From an uncultured SAR86 cluster bacterium (GTDB taxonomy: Bacteria > Pseudomonadota > Gammaproteobacteria > Magnimaribacterales > Magnimaribacteraceae): 47,157 bases of DNA. Of the stretch, positions 47,045-47,157 are shown in pieces. The first letter of the stretch is position 1, and every line of letters begins with the position of its first letter. Below the pieces are notes generated by a model. That model was not told the DNA's origin, did not search any database, and worked only from the letters and a program-made list of their open reading frames with translations. The stretch lies in assembly GCA_938075195.1 (NCBI GenBank), contig CALJGK010000050.1:1-47157 (forward strand), given 5' to 3'. Both the position numbers and the translations under genes were made by a program.

Positions 47045-47157
47045 ATGGAATCAATAGGCGCCTTATCTAAAAAACTTTCGGATTATCTAGATCCAAAAAA
47101 AGTAGACCAAGTTAACAAGGCTTATCACTTTGCCTGCGAAGCACATTCTGGTCAATT
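47045..47157 (+). CDS. spoT: SpoT/RelA-family (p)ppGpp synthetase/hydrolase, N-terminal fragment truncated by window end
   Basis: MESIGALSKKLSDYLDPKKVDQVNKAYHFACEAHSGQ; gmk-rpoZ-spoT order. Confidence 0.85.
   Translation, partial: MESIGALSKKLSDYLDPKKVDQVNKAYHFACEAHSGQ

Noticed and set aside
1-47157. CRISPR array, rRNA operon, complete transposon, prophage or known defence system
   Set aside because: No spaced repeat arrays, rRNA-like sequence, transposase/integrase ORFs or defence-domain motifs were recognised on either strand.

Overview
This is a 47.2-kb AT-rich, gene-dense, streamlined bacterial chromosome segment. Gene content and order look gammaproteobacterial, probably a marine oligotroph; this taxonomy is inferred from gene content only. 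The core blocks are: rpoD/dnaG/ruvX/gshB/rsmE (minus); fis-purH-purD-coq7 (plus); amgK-murU-rpe-trpE-trpG-trpD-trpC plus a 44-aa small membrane ORF and ybjQ (minus); lptD-surA-pdxA-rsmA-apaH-cca-folM, then an acyl-CoA-type APH/MaoC/MFS cluster (plus); folK-folB-tsaD (minus) divergent from rpsU-yqeY (plus); pyrE-ribE (minus); and gmk-rpoZ-spoT (plus, truncated at the window end). The first ~11 kb is accessory-like: serine hydrolase, penicillin/AHL acylase-type hydrolase, small membrane proteins, a glycosidase cluster, a YeiH-type transporter and a DUF411 protein. The most notable structure is a ~1.7-kb two-gene insertion (MarR-type regulator plus multipass membrane protein). It is bounded by a 45-bp direct repeat that matches the 3' part of a CAT-anticodon tRNA gene abutting rpoD. 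The repeat edge falls at the anticodon loop, as expected for tyrosine-recombinase integration, but no integrase is present. The divergent promoter inside the insertion has a perfect 12-bp palindrome and sigma-70-like elements placed so that both transcripts may be leaderless. I saw no CRISPR array, rRNA or intact transposon.
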